This document shows, in pieces, positions 44,787 to 55,775 of a stretch of 64,000 bases of DNA. Location of the stretch: NCBI RefSeq assembly GCF_025698545.1, contig NC_068574.1, positions 41,936,014 to 42,000,013 of the forward strand, given 5' to 3'. Positions within the stretch are counted from its first letter, which is position 1. Each line of letters opens with the position of its first letter. Origin of the DNA: Gossypium raimondii (Eukaryota; Streptophyta; Magnoliopsida; Malvales; Malvaceae). Under the pieces are notes generated by a model, which made no database searches, was not told where the DNA came from, and was given only the letters and a program-made list of their open reading frames with translations. Both the position numbers and the translations under genes were made by a program.

Positions 44787-47124
44787 CTATTTTTATTTGT
44801 ATAGCTTCCAAACATCATTCGGAAAAGAGAATCAATTATTAAAAAGGATAGTATCTTGACGTCGCCAACTTTAAAGGTGACCTATTTCTCAATCATAAAA
44901 CACATTTCTTATATGAATTTAGTTTGAGGCAAAGCTTCTTCCATTTTAATTAGTTTGTTGCTAATGAAACAAGTCACAGTAAATCTTTCGTTGCGATTCG
45001 ACTAATGGTTATGGATTTTGCAGCTCTTGAAGAATGGCGAAAAAGGAAGATGGAACGAGTTGGAGAAAAATGCTCAAGCTTAACCTCCATTTTATGTGTC
45101 GAAAGCATTGGGGTAAGATTTCATCAATTATTGGGGAATTAATGTAGTTTATAATAATACTACTTGTATACATGTAGATACAACCAAATGTTTTTCCTTC
45201 ACTACACTATTAAAAAAATTAAATAAATTTAAATTTAGCATTTATTGTATAAAATAATGTCTTGAATTTTTTTCAATTACAACTTAATTTTAAACAAAAG
45301 ATTACATTTGCAGAACCATAAAAATTTAAAAATATTAATTATGTTATTTATTAATTGATATTTTAAATGGTAAATGTTTAACTATGTTCCAATCCCTTTG
45401 ATTTGATTCTTTTTAATAGTATAAGAATTAAGTTGATCCATTTAATAGTCGAGGGATTACATTGATTAGATCCCTATAATACATGCATACACTTAAATAG
45501 TTACAACAAATACAACAATGTAAAATTTCCATTAAGTTTTTTCTAACTTTTGGTACTAAAAAAAGTACCAACAATGTAAAATAAAATTTTCAAACCCATG
45601 ACATTGTAACATTAGAAGAATCCTATAAACAAGCCAAAGAAGAACAATGAACTTTGTAAAAAGAAGAAACCTTTTATTTCCATAAATGGGTCATTTAATG
45701 TGAAAGACAATTTTGTTGGGGGCAGTCCAAATTTGAGCATTCTCAACTTTGGTTTTATTGAAATGGGATAAATCTCAAAATTATATATGAATTTTGATTT
45801 TGTGTAAATTTATACATGAAATTTTGGTTTGATCCAATTCTTGTAAATTATTAACACAATTATTGATATAACATCATTTTATGTTTATGTATTGCATACA
45901 TAAATAATTATATTTATCCAATATAAAAATAAATTGATGTATTTATTTCTTTAAATGTGCATGATTAAATCAAAATTAAAGTTTCAAGTATATATTTGAA
46001 CCACAAATAAAGTTTCATCTGTACAATTGCACCAAATTAAAGTTCATGTACACAATTGCATACTAAATAAAAAATCATGTATAATTTTGAGATTTATCCC
46101 TATTGAGTAGGCTTTTCGAGTTAAATTAACTTTAATGTTTGATTTTAAAGTTAAGTTAAATTGCAATTGGGTTTTAAAATTTGGGTTGATTTATGAGTTA
46201 AATTGGATTTATTTGTACTTTGACTTTTGAGTTTGATTCAAGCCCAATTTTCCAGTTTGAAACCCAAGAATATAGTCAACCCTAAGTTCAATTTTGAATC
46301 CTTTTTTGTATTGCAATTCAATCAGATTTTAAGCTTGGGTTTTAGTAACTTTAAAATGATATTTGTTCAAAGCCCACTTTATTAGTAGAGGACGTTGATA
46401 ATTTCTCTTTGCAATTTAAACTTAGATTCTTCCAACACTGAATGCAATCTATGTTTGGCTCGTATTTTCAATTTTTATGAGCTTGTGAGCTTGATCATGC
46501 TGACAATGTGACAAGTGTTATACAATCGATTGAGGAATTGTCACTCAAGTTCTTCTCAGTTGTAAATCATTCCAAGCTTAAGAATAGTGTACCAATCCAA
46601 GACATTTCCTTTTAATAACCAAATCAACCATTTCGCCATGAGATCTTTATCAATATTAGCACTATTACAAGTTTCCATGTTGATGTAGATTTTCTTTGCC
46701 ATTAAACTATTGGAATTTTGGAGATTGATCAATTTTAGGCATTTTTAAATGATTAATCTTCTGAGTGTAAAGATTTAAGTGTGTTTATGAATGCAGAGCA
46801 ACATTTTCAACTTAATCTTTGATGACCTTATTGATGAGCTCCTTCAGGTTGATTTAAATAAACATTTTGAAGTCCTTCAATGACTTTAGTTTCACTTACA
46901 GAGTTTGATGTTGAATTTTGTTGGTAGGAGTTTGGTTGTTTCTACTTAAATGTTCAATTTGAGCCATCGTGAAAACATATTTGTCATCCATTCCTTTAAT
47001 GCTTGTTGTAATAGATCCCATAGCTTTTGCAAGAGAAGCCATTGGTTCTTCCAATGTTGTGGCACCAATTTTTATAACATTCAACACTCTAGAATTTGGT
47101 TTAGCGGGAAACGTCTGAAGGAAA
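44787..47124. other. Mostly gene-less AT-rich region with one exon-like stretch
   Basis: At about 45030-45110, after 'ttttgcag', an open stretch on the plus strand reads ALEEWRKRKMERVGEKCSSLTSIL and ends before 'ggtaagat'. It looks like an exon between splice sites, but I cannot assign a family or find its partners. The minus-strand ORF at 46896-47147 may be a retroelement fragment. Otherwise nothing is recognised. Confidence 0.35.
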
Positions 47125-50100
47125 ATGTGCCCAGTGCTCATCAACATATAGTTGAAGTAACCTGTACTTAATCTATCCTATGACATGCCAACTACATCCA
47201 ATTCTTCCCAAATAGTTATAGGGTAACCAATAATCCAATCTCATTATATAGCTTGATTTACATTTTATCGTTTTCAATTCATAATCCAATTCATCATTTT
47301 ATAATATAACATATTTCAACTCAATTTCATATTAAACACCATAAACCATTAAGCTATGCTACTTTTCATTCTATTCAATTTAGTTCTCTATCTCGATAAC
47401 CAATCACAATTGTAATACCCGAAAATTACTACAGAAGAAAGTAAGATAGCATCCTTGATATAGTAAAATAAGGAAATAAAGTAACAATGAGGGAAATTTT
47501 GAGTTATGTCAACATTGAGAAGTATATTACGACATATTAATGCAAGAAATGATTAAATCACAAACGTGAGAAAAGTTTTATTGTCCAAGAGTAAATACTA
47601 AAAATTTGAGGGTTAAAGTATAAATATGAAAAATTTGAAGGACTAATAGTGCAAATATTTTAAGGGTGGAATGATCTAGAAACTAAAGAAAATAGATGAA
47701 TTAGGACCAAATTGAATAGGTGAAGAATTATGAGAGACTAAATCGTAATTTTACCAAATTAAGTAATGACTCAATGATGGAATTGTAAAAGATCATAAAG
47801 GGAAAAATGATCAATTAGAAAGAGAGAGAACTCTAGAAGGTAATGATGATGTTGGTGATATTTTAATTAATTAATTAGATAAATGTTATTTAATTAATAT
47901 TTTATTAAGATTTTAGTATTATTTTATTATTAAATGATTAATATAAAAGGGAGGAAAGATGAAGAGAATTTTTCATCTTTTCATGCCTCCAACATGAGAA
48001 GAAAAAGAAAGAAAGAAAATTTCTTTTCTTTACAATTTGGTCCTTTCACCAAAAATCCACCATTTTCACTTAGAAATCAAAAAAATTCTCATAGCCACCA
48101 AGAGAGAAAATTGATAAGGAGACTAGAATATTAAGTTAGATTCAAGAAATAGAAGCTGGAGGAGGGAGAAAATCAAGTTAAAGATTGAAATCAATAGGAC
48201 AAGGTAAGAACATTAAGATTTCAATATATTTATGAGTTTGATATTATTCAAAAAGTGTGAAATTGATGTTAAAGTAGAGTTTATTTATATAAGGTTCTAT
48301 GTTCTTGATATGTTAGCGAAGGGAAATAAGAGGAAGTGATGGGAAATATTGTAGAGAAAGGAAAGGAGGGTGTTATAAATTTGGTTATCAACATTTTACA
48401 CTAAAATAGTTTTGGACAGCAGCAGTAGTCTAACTTTGAAAATTCACCAAAAATCGTAGAAATTGAATTAGAGGTTGAATAAGATATGAAATTAAAGCTT
48501 ATTTAGTCTAGTTTTACATAAAAGAAATATTGTAAGCAAGAGAATTTCATATTATGAGATATTTGAATTTTTATGAGGCAGGGTCAGAGTAATTTTGGAA
48601 TCCCTTGTTCTGACTTTGGAAAATCATTAAAAATTGTATAAAAATAATTATGGGTTATAATTTATATGTTTAAAATTATTAATGAGTCTATTTTCAATAG
48701 AAACAAATGGAAACATCATCTGAATCTCATATTTTAAATGAACTAATATGATTAAAGACTACACGAGCTTACTAAACATTCATTGCTTACATATTTGTTT
48801 TTATTTACCCTACAGATTATCGAAATCTCGATTGGGTTGGAAGCTTGTTGGAGATATATCACACTATCCATTGGTTCTATCTGTAATTTTGGATGATTTG
48901 ATTTTGGTTATAATGGCATGTATAAGTTAATTTGGCCAACATTGGCTCATTAATGTTTTAATTTTGATTGGTTTCAAATATGAATGCTAGATGAAATGAA
49001 ATGTCTGATAATTAATTTGTAAACTCTGGTAATGCTCCGTAATCCTGTTCCGGCGACGGATTCGAGTTAGGGGTGTTACAAAAATCATATCAATTCAATT
49101 CAAATAATCATTTTTTACTTACTTCAATATCACACTATGCAAAAAAATATAAATATGCAACAATTATAGTGATTCGAATCATAGAAATACAAATTGAAGA
49201 TTCGATTTACTTGTCGTCGCTCTCATATTCCTTTTTACTCTCAACGACCCTGCGTCATCTTTAGCTAAGAATAATAATCCAATAGTACAGAAAATCAAAT
49301 TTCATATCAAACCATATTCAAATATAAAGTCACATATTTTGCAATTTATTCAATTTTGTCCCTAAACTAGTACAAGCATAACTTTTGATCTAGAACTTCG
49401 GGTTAAAATCCAATTTCACATATATTCATTAGGGACCTTCTACTTTCTATTCCTATCAAAATTTCATAATAATTTTACATTTTATTCAATTTGGTCCCTA
49501 ATGTACTGAAACTAACAATTAAACTTTACAATTAAGTTATGTTCTTAAACTATGCTTAATTTCTATCAATTTAGCACCTAAATCATTCAATTCTCAAAAA
49601 GAAATCTTATCAAAACTTCACCAATTGATCAAATTGATCCTTGGGTTAGCTTATTCAAGCTTCCAAGATAAAAAAATTATACAAATAAAAAAATTGCTAA
49701 GAACTTAGTTGAATTAAGGACTAAAAGCTTCAAAAACCTAAAATGTCGTCAAGCTTCTTCTTCTTTTTTAGTTTTTTTCTAATAGTTGGTTGGAGGAGAT
49801 AAAATTTATCTCTCCATCCACCAAATTTTCATTTTATACTTGGATTATGACTTAATTAACTTTATTTAATTATGTTTTAGTTATAATTAATCTTAATTTT
49901 ACTTATTAAATCAATAATACTCACACCATCCAATAAAGAATGTTTAAAAATGGTTTATTAACCATTTTGTCCCTTTAGATAATTGCAATTTAAGTCCCCA
50001 AACCATTTCCTAATTAAAAATCTATAGCGATTCAACTTTTATAATTTAGTCTCAGGGCCTAAATTAAACAAAATTTCGGCTAAATTGACAATGTAAATTT

Positions 50101-50216
50101 CAATTCGTCTAAATATTAACTCCGTAAATATCACTATTTAATATTTATGGACTCAATTTACGAAAATGGATCCCGGAACTGTATTTTTCAATAACACTGG
50201 AAATCGGGTCATTACA
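47125..50216 (-). mobile_element. Old gypsy-type LTR, interrupted by a younger solo LTR
   Basis: 47125-47410 and 49081-50216 are the two parts of one LTR. The left part aligns with 31125-31260 of the chromovirus LTR ('cagtgc.tcatc', 'atcctat.gcatgcc', 'ttatagggt'). The right part ends 'tcgggtcattaca', so the minus-strand start is TGTAATGACCC. It contains the same LTR blocks ('gattcgaatcatagaaatacaaattgaagattcga', 'tagtccc.taaa', 'atttatggactcaatttacg'). It is diverged from the copy at 30139. The left end is truncated near 47125. Confidence 0.75.
47411..49080 (+). mobile_element. Solo LTR nested in an older LTR
   Basis: It begins TGTAATACCCG and ends GAGTTAGGGGTGTTACA. The flanking 5-mers ACAAT (47406-47410) and AAAAT (49081-49085) agree at 4 of 5. 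The last 250 bp resemble those of the solo LTR at 15004-17942 ('ggttggaagcttgttggagatatatcacactatccattgg', 'gttccggcgac'), but the remainder differs, so it is a related subfamily. No internal sequence. The ORF near 47934 is repeat-derived. Confidence 0.8.
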
Positions 50217-50694
50217 AAGGGTCTTTGAGACTTTATCTTGGATGGTCGAGTCCACTTTAAGGGTTGTCGAGACATGATTCTTAAAATAAGTTTTATATCT
50301 CTAGTGTTGATGCAACTGAATTTGAAAGAGGTTTGATCGAAGGGTCTTCTAGACTTAATCCTATAGATGGATGATTCCGCTTCAAGGGACTTTTAGGTTT
50401 GATCTTGAATAAACAAGTTTAGCCTATTTTCTGTTAGTTGAACAAGATTAGAAGGAAACTTTCTTCAAAACTAATGCGGTGTTCTTCAGGATTTCTTCAA
50501 AAAAAATTTCGAGATTTTGGAAGGAGCTTCAAGCCTACAAAAATTTTCTGGATTTTTAAACTTTTAAATGTGTGTTGAATGGTTTGGAGGTGATCCATTT
50601 TAATGCTTCAGAAATATAACATTTTCATTTGAGTGGTTTATAAAAATTAAACACTAGTTGTTATCATATTTTTTTTATGTCTAAAATTATCTAT
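50217..50694. other. Gene-less stretch
   Basis: No ORF of note and no repeat border seen. It contains two loosely similar 'gggtctt...gactttatct/gacttaatcct' segments (about 50219-50245 and 50340-50365). Confidence 0.4.
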
Positions 50695-50770
50695 AATTCA
50701 TCCCCAACCCTTAAATAGAAGAATAATGTATTTCAGTGCACTTAAACCCACATCCTCCTGCATTAATAAT

Positions 50771-53404
50771 TATAATAGGCCAATTTTGGCCTGGGTCCAA
50801 ATTACCAAAATAAAAAAAAAACAAACCAATAAATAAACAGTCCAAAATTACATGTCCATTATAGTCCAAGTTTTTACCAAAACCCTAGCCCAATTTTAAC
50901 TCTAGCCCAAATCAGCCCAACACCTAAACTAAACAAGAAAACCCTAGCCTCCCTAACCCTCTTCAACCGCCGCTCCTCCCATGCACGCCAGCCTCCTCAC
51001 GCGCACCACCACTACCGCACGCCATCACCATGCTCATTTGACACCTGGAGAAATTGAATGCAACAACAGAAAAGGCACGCCAACAAGCAGTAAAAACAAA
51101 CGCAAAAAGATAAAAAAAAAAATAGAAGCAATCAGTTTTAATATTGGCTATAAAAGCCAAGAGGATTTCTTTGTATTTTTTTTATGAACACACAATAGAA
51201 AATCAAAAAAGAAACAGAATTGAAGTTAAAAAGGTGTTTGCTTTTTATTCTTTTCTCGTTTTTTCGTTTTCTATTTATCCTTTTTATTTTTTTTACGAAT
51301 CTATTTTAATAAAAGAAACATAGAATAAAAAGAAAGAGCTTACCATCGATTCATTTTTTGTCACCACTGAGGAGAGCTCCGGCAACCCTTCGTGATCTAT
51401 TCCTTTTTTGTTGTGTGTTTTATTTTAAAACATAGATCTAGTTTTCAAAAGTTTTTTAAAAAAACAAATAAAAAAGAGTTTGAAAAAGATTGAAAAACCA
51501 AACTTTTGGTAACCCCAGTCACCGTCTACGGTAGAGACGCGGCGGAGGCGCGGTGGCCTCATGGCCGGCCTTTGGGCGCATAAAAAAGAGGGTTGAAAGA
51601 AAGGAGGAACCCTTTGAATTTTATTTCTTTTAAAACAGTGGAGAAATGAGTAAAAGGAAAAAAAATTTGATTTTTATAAGGATATAAAACGGCGCCGTTT
51701 TGGGCTCGAACCACAGATGCCAAAATGACGCCAGTTAGGGCCTATCCGCGTGTGACCCGACCCGCTCCAAGGGGGATCCGCGTGTTTTTGTTCAATGGGT
51801 TATTTACACCCCTAGCCCTTCCGCATTTCTATTTTTTTAATTTAGTCCCTTTGGTTTATTTTCTTATTTTCTATTTTAATTTGACCACAGAATTTTGTTT
51901 GTTTTTCAATCGGGTCCGGGCCCCTGACGCACTGGAAAATGGACATGTGTCCAGGGGTTGTTTTTTTTTACCCATTTGGCCCTCTGCCCTTTCGCGCCCT
52001 TTCATTTTGGTCCTTCTTTGTTTATTTTATTATAGTTTTTACCTTTAATTTCATTTTTGTCCTGATTTAGTCCCAAATCTGTTTGATTTCAATTTATTTT
52101 CGCAAATTTGTTATTTATTTATTTATTTTAAACCTATTTCTCATATATTATTTATTTTAAATTATTTTATTATTATTTATTTTAAGTTTTCCACATATAA
52201 TGTATTTTAAACTATTTCAAACTATTATCCATTTTAAATTTTTATATATTATTTATTTTAAACTGTCATATATATTATTTATTTTGAATTGTTTTTATAT
52301 ATATCATTTATTTTTTAAAACTTTTTAGTACATTATTTATTTTAAACTTCTTTTTACATATTATTTATTTTAAACTTTTTATATATTATTTTAAATTGTC
52401 TTATATGTTATTTATTTTAAATTGCTTTGTCTATTATTTATTTTAATTTGTTTTACATATTAGTTACTTTAAATTGTTTTATACTATTTACTTCAAATTG
52501 TTCTATATATTATTTTGTTTCGTTTTCTTTAATTGTTAATATTGTTATTAAAGCGACATGTGGTGTGACTATTGTCATTATGTGTATTATAATTAGTTTA
52601 TTCGTATTTTCAAGTTATTGTGATTCATTAGTGTACGTACATTTTATTCGTAAATTATTACTCCATGTTGTATATTATTACTCCATCACATATCATTAAA
52701 ATCACTTCAAAGGTCGCGTTTAATTTTTTTTCCTTTATCCATAATGGGCTATTTTATTATATTTCAACTAAATAGCACGCATCGTTTAGGTTTTGTAATC
52801 GCTATTATTCAAAAAAGAAAATTTTAAAATAAGGCAATGTTTCGTTTTTGAAAATTCGAGAAGTCGTACCCTAACTTACGGGGTTTCGATTTTCTCGTTC
52901 AATCTAAACAACTGAACATCCTTCTAAATTTAAAATACCTAAGTTTTGAATAAAAATTAAAGGCAAGCTTATTCTCAAGGGTTCAAGTGTCGCATCCTAA
53001 CTTACGAGATGTGGCATATTGTTATCGCGGGACGAGTGGGCCATTGATGCTCGTTTCAATTTGATTCAAACATTTTTTAAAATTAACGTTAATAAAAGGG
53101 AGGGGTTGTATTTCAAATTCTTTCGAAGTTTTCAATTTTTGACATTTAGACAATAATTAATCAATTAGGTACAAATTTTGGGCGTGACGAGGGTGCTAAT
53201 CCTTCTTCGCACGTAACCGACTCTCGAACCCGTTTTCTTGAATTCCGTAGACTAAAATCGTTATTTTGATGAATCGAAATATTTTATTAAAATAACCAAA
53301 TTACGAGGTGACCCGATCACACCTCATAAAAAAAAAGATTGGTGGCGACTCCCGTTTTCATTTTAAATATAAAGGTCGGCCCATACAAAAAAATGGTTTC
53401 GACA
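50771..53404 (+). mobile_element. Solo LTR of a Tat/Ogre-like gypsy element
   Basis: It starts TATAATAGGCCAATTTTGGC (expected TGTAATAGGCC) and ends CAAAAAAATGGTTTCGACA, both typical of plant Tat-lineage LTRs as I recall them. It spans 2634 bp, flanked by ATAAT (50766-50770) and ATAAA (53405-53409). Its first kilobase includes a GC-rich patch (51530-51570), unusual for this window. 52080-52520 is a degenerate TTATTTATTTTAAA array. No gag, pol or PBS follows, so it is a solo LTR. The ORFs in it are not genes. Confidence 0.75.
52080..52520. repeat. Degenerate TTATTTATTTTAAA-type tandem array
   Basis: About 15 to 20 imperfect units of 20-35 bp alternate 'attatttattttaaa' with 'ctttttatat' or 'ttgtttt'. 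It lies within the Tat-like LTR and is low complexity on one strand. Confidence 0.75.
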
Positions 53405-53444
53405 ATAAAAATATCAATGTCAATCGAGTTAAGACTCAATCAAT

Positions 53445-53869
53445 TGTAATCCTTATATTTAAATTGTTAAGTATAGTTGTTTGAATTGTTATTTAATTAT
53501 TTTATTAATTTTTTACTGGTTTGAATATGCAACGAAAATTTTTCAAATTCAAATATTTCATAAATAATAATATTTAATTTGAGTTGAAATAATAATATTA
53601 ACGTAATTAAATATAGAGAGTTAAATTTTTAAACAAATTTAGGAATTCTAGAAAATGCACCCATTGGGTTAATAGAACAATAAGAAATTTGAAACCGAGG
53701 AAATTAAACGCTGGGTAATAAACTAATAATACATTCTCAGAAACACTGGATATGAACACCGTCAGCAGAATTTCTAAAGCTTCCAGATTCCAGAAGAGAA
53801 GGATCACTGTAAAACGTAAACACCATTTTCGACAGGTGTCCTTCCACCTGTATCCACTCCCCTGCGTTT
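53445..53869. other. Distal upstream region of the PM19-like gene
   Basis: AT-rich to about 53640, then closer to average composition. No recognisable repeat or gene. The longer ORFs overlapping 53607-54171 are shadows of the PM19-like exon 1 and its promoter. Confidence 0.5.
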
Positions 53870-53870
53870 G

Positions 53871-53876
53871 CATGCA
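53871..53876 (+). promoter_or_regulatory. RY motif (CATGCA)
   Basis: CATGCA sits within GCATGCAT, about 165 bp before the PM19-like start codon. RY motifs are bound by B3 factors of the ABI3/FUS3/LEC2 group and mark seed-expressed genes. This fits the known seed and ABA-linked expression of AWPM-19/PM19 genes. Function here is inferred. Confidence 0.55.
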
Positions 53877-53891
53877 TTGCCTCACTGCTTT

Positions 53892-53898
53892 ACACGTA
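53892..53898 (+). promoter_or_regulatory. ACGT-core (ABRE-like) site
   Basis: ACACGTA contains the ACGT core bound by bZIP factors such as the ABI5/AREB group. It is 16 bp downstream of the RY motif. It lacks the full ACGTGG/TC consensus, so it is only ABRE-like. Confidence 0.4.
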
Positions 53899-53924
53899 GA
53901 TCCCATCCACCTTATAACTTCCCC

Positions 53925-53931
53925 TATATTA
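53925..53931 (+). promoter_or_regulatory. TATA box of the PM19-like gene
   Basis: TATATTA lies 106 bp before the ATG. A start site about 30 bp downstream would leave a 5' UTR of about 75 nt. Confidence 0.55.
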
Positions 53932-54036
53932 ACCATCCATAGCCATAGTCTCTTGTCATTGCTCAAAATCTTTAGGCTCAAGTCAGCAAATTTGCTTGGG
54001 TTGTCTGCTTCTTCAACTGTTCTATCTGACTTAACT

Positions 54037-54730
54037 ATGGCTACAGTTGGAAGGAATATAGCAGCTCCATTGCTGTTTCTCAACTTGATCATGTATTTCA
54101 TTGTGCTCGGATTCGCTAGCTGGTGTTTTAATAGGTTTATCGATGGCCAAACTGCTCACCCAAGTAAGTGATAACCCTATTGTTACGTTTAAAAGAAAAC
54201 ATTGTGTTGCTTGGTTTTAACCCGAGGGAAGTGTTTCAGGTATGGGTGGAAATGGAGCCACCGGTTTCTTCTTGACAATCTCAATCTTGGCTGCTGTAGC
54301 CGGCATAGTTTCAAAGTTAGCAGGAGGGGGTCATATTAGGTCCTGGAGAAGTGATAGTTTGGCTGAAGCTGGTTCATCTTCGTTAATAGCTTGGGCCTTG
54401 ACTGCATTAGCCTTTGGGTGAACTTCGCATTTTACCCATTTTATGTATTTATCAAACTCGACCAATTACTCCATTTTTCATCTTTGAAAACAACTGTTTT
54501 CCCTTGACAGGTTTGCTTGCAAGCATATAAATATAGGAGGGCGGAGAGGGTGGAGATTGAGAGTAATTGAAGCTCTCATAATAATTCTCACATTAACCGA
54601 ACTCTTGTACGTTTGTTTGATCCATGCTGGTCTATTTGGCAGTAGGTATGGACCAGGGTATCGAGACACCGAATATGAGGGCCAGCCGGTGCCTAAGGGC
54701 GGCCCTGCTGTAACAGGGTCTAGGGTTTGA
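54037..54730 (+). CDS. AWPM-19 / PM19-like plasma membrane protein
   Basis: Three exons, 54037-54163, 54240-54417 and 54511-54730, with GT/AG borders at A|GTAAGT...CAG|G and GG|GTGAAC...CAG|G. They encode 174 residues, normal for this plant family. Four membrane segments are visible: residues about 10-30 (LLFLNLIMYFIVLGFASWCF), 52-70 (FFLTISILAAVAGIVSKL), 88-105 (SLIAWALTALAFGFACK) and 120-142 (VIEALIIILTLTELLYVCLIH). Family hallmarks GGNGATGFFL, WRSDSLAEAGSSS and GGRRGWRLRVIEA are all present. The family includes wheat AWPM-19 and Arabidopsis PM19-like proteins, linked to ABA, cold and seed dormancy; rice OsPM1 has been reported as an ABA importer. No frame defect is seen, so the gene is probably functional. 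The upstream Met at 53752 is out of the conserved alignment and is rejected. Confidence 0.93.
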
Positions 54731-55775
54731 AGGACTATAGTGTTGAACTGGAACTTGCCTTTTTTAAAATGTAGTTTTGCTTTGTGAACTCTTTGAAGTT
54801 CCTTCTATATTTGTTGACATGGTATTCGCTGCTTTGTATCTGTTGTGTGTATTGCTTAATAATTCAGGTTAGAAAGTAGATGAGAGAGTGCCTCATCAGA
54901 CAATAGTTGCATTGATAGAACTCCTGTAATATGAGACTTGGCAGCATTTTCTGTAGGGGTGTGAAAAAAGATATTCTAAAACCCGACCGAAGTGAATCAG
55001 ACCGAATAAATTGCACAACCCATTTTCATACACTTAAATATTTATTATTAAAACTTAATCTTATTAAAAGTCTAAATCCACAATATTCATCAATATTTTA
55101 ATAATTAATATATATAAAACATCTAAATAAACATATACTCGTCAAGAACAGTAAAAATATGATCATATATGGCGACCATGGAAAATATATCTTGGTAGGT
55201 ACCTTTTTGAGTTCATTAAACATTACTTGATTTAAATTTTTAATAATTTTTATAAAGAATTTGATATAAAACAAAATTAAAAGTAAACCAAATTTAAGAA
55301 AATACAAATTAAAGAAAATAAAACTATAAATACCTAAAATTAAGTCAATTCGGTTTATTCAGCTTTCACACTCCTAATTTTCTGGTTGGGGATCAGCATT
55401 TGAGAGTAATGGGTATTTCACAAAGATATTCCTTCTTTAACATAATTGAATTCGCCAATGAAAAAAAGATTAACAAAGAGGGACTTTCTGCCTAATATTT
55501 CTTTACAGTAGAACATCTAAATGAACAACAAAGGTACCAAGAATAAAATACATACCAGCATGCTCCTTGTTCAACAACACACAAAACCCCTTGGTTATCC
55601 AGCTACAAAAGATCTCTCTTTTTGCTCCCTACAGATAAACAAAGCAGCATCTTATACCAAAGTTCAGTTCCTTACTGTTTTCCACTTTTCAAGTGTTCCT
55701 CAACTGTTAAAATCTTTCTTTCTTAAGGTAAAAAAGGCTATCAGATAAATCTAGTGTAGGACCTTTACCGGGAAA
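54731..55775. other. Intergenic region between the convergent PM19-like and HAD genes
   Basis: It should hold the 3' UTRs of both genes (they converge). 55000-55350 is very AT-rich. No additional gene or repeat boundary is recognised. Confidence 0.5.

Larger units (their letters stand above)
50695..53444 (-). mobile_element. SINE-like repeat, family A, copy 3, split by a Tat-like LTR
   Basis: The 3' part (50695-50770) and the 5' part (53405-53444) of one SINE lie on either side of the solo LTR. On the minus strand they give the A-box region (TTAACTCGATTGACATTG), then GCAGGAGGATGTGGGTTTAAGTGC, then TTATTCTTCTATTTAAGGG. Leaving out the LTR and one 5-bp target copy gives the same spacing as copy 2 at 14513-14625. 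Confidence 0.7.

Noticed and set aside
46896..47147. Minus-strand ORF of 83 residues beside the old LTR
   Set aside because: No family is recognised; its position beside an LTR makes a retroelement fragment likelier than a host gene, but nothing supports a specific call.
52950..53370. 'ggtggcgactccc' at about 53342 as a tRNA-Arg primer-binding site
   Set aside because: It lies inside the LTR, about 60 bp before the LTR end (TTTCGACA at 53404), and no internal region follows; similar words occur in Tat LTRs.
53752..54036. Upstream start codon in frame with PM19-like exon 1
   Set aside because: It would place promoter motifs (RY, TATA) inside the CDS and add about 95 residues absent from the family; the conserved start is at 54037.
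53607..54101. Minus-strand ORF of 164 residues
   Set aside because: It is antisense to the PM19-like promoter and exon 1 and shows no family signature.
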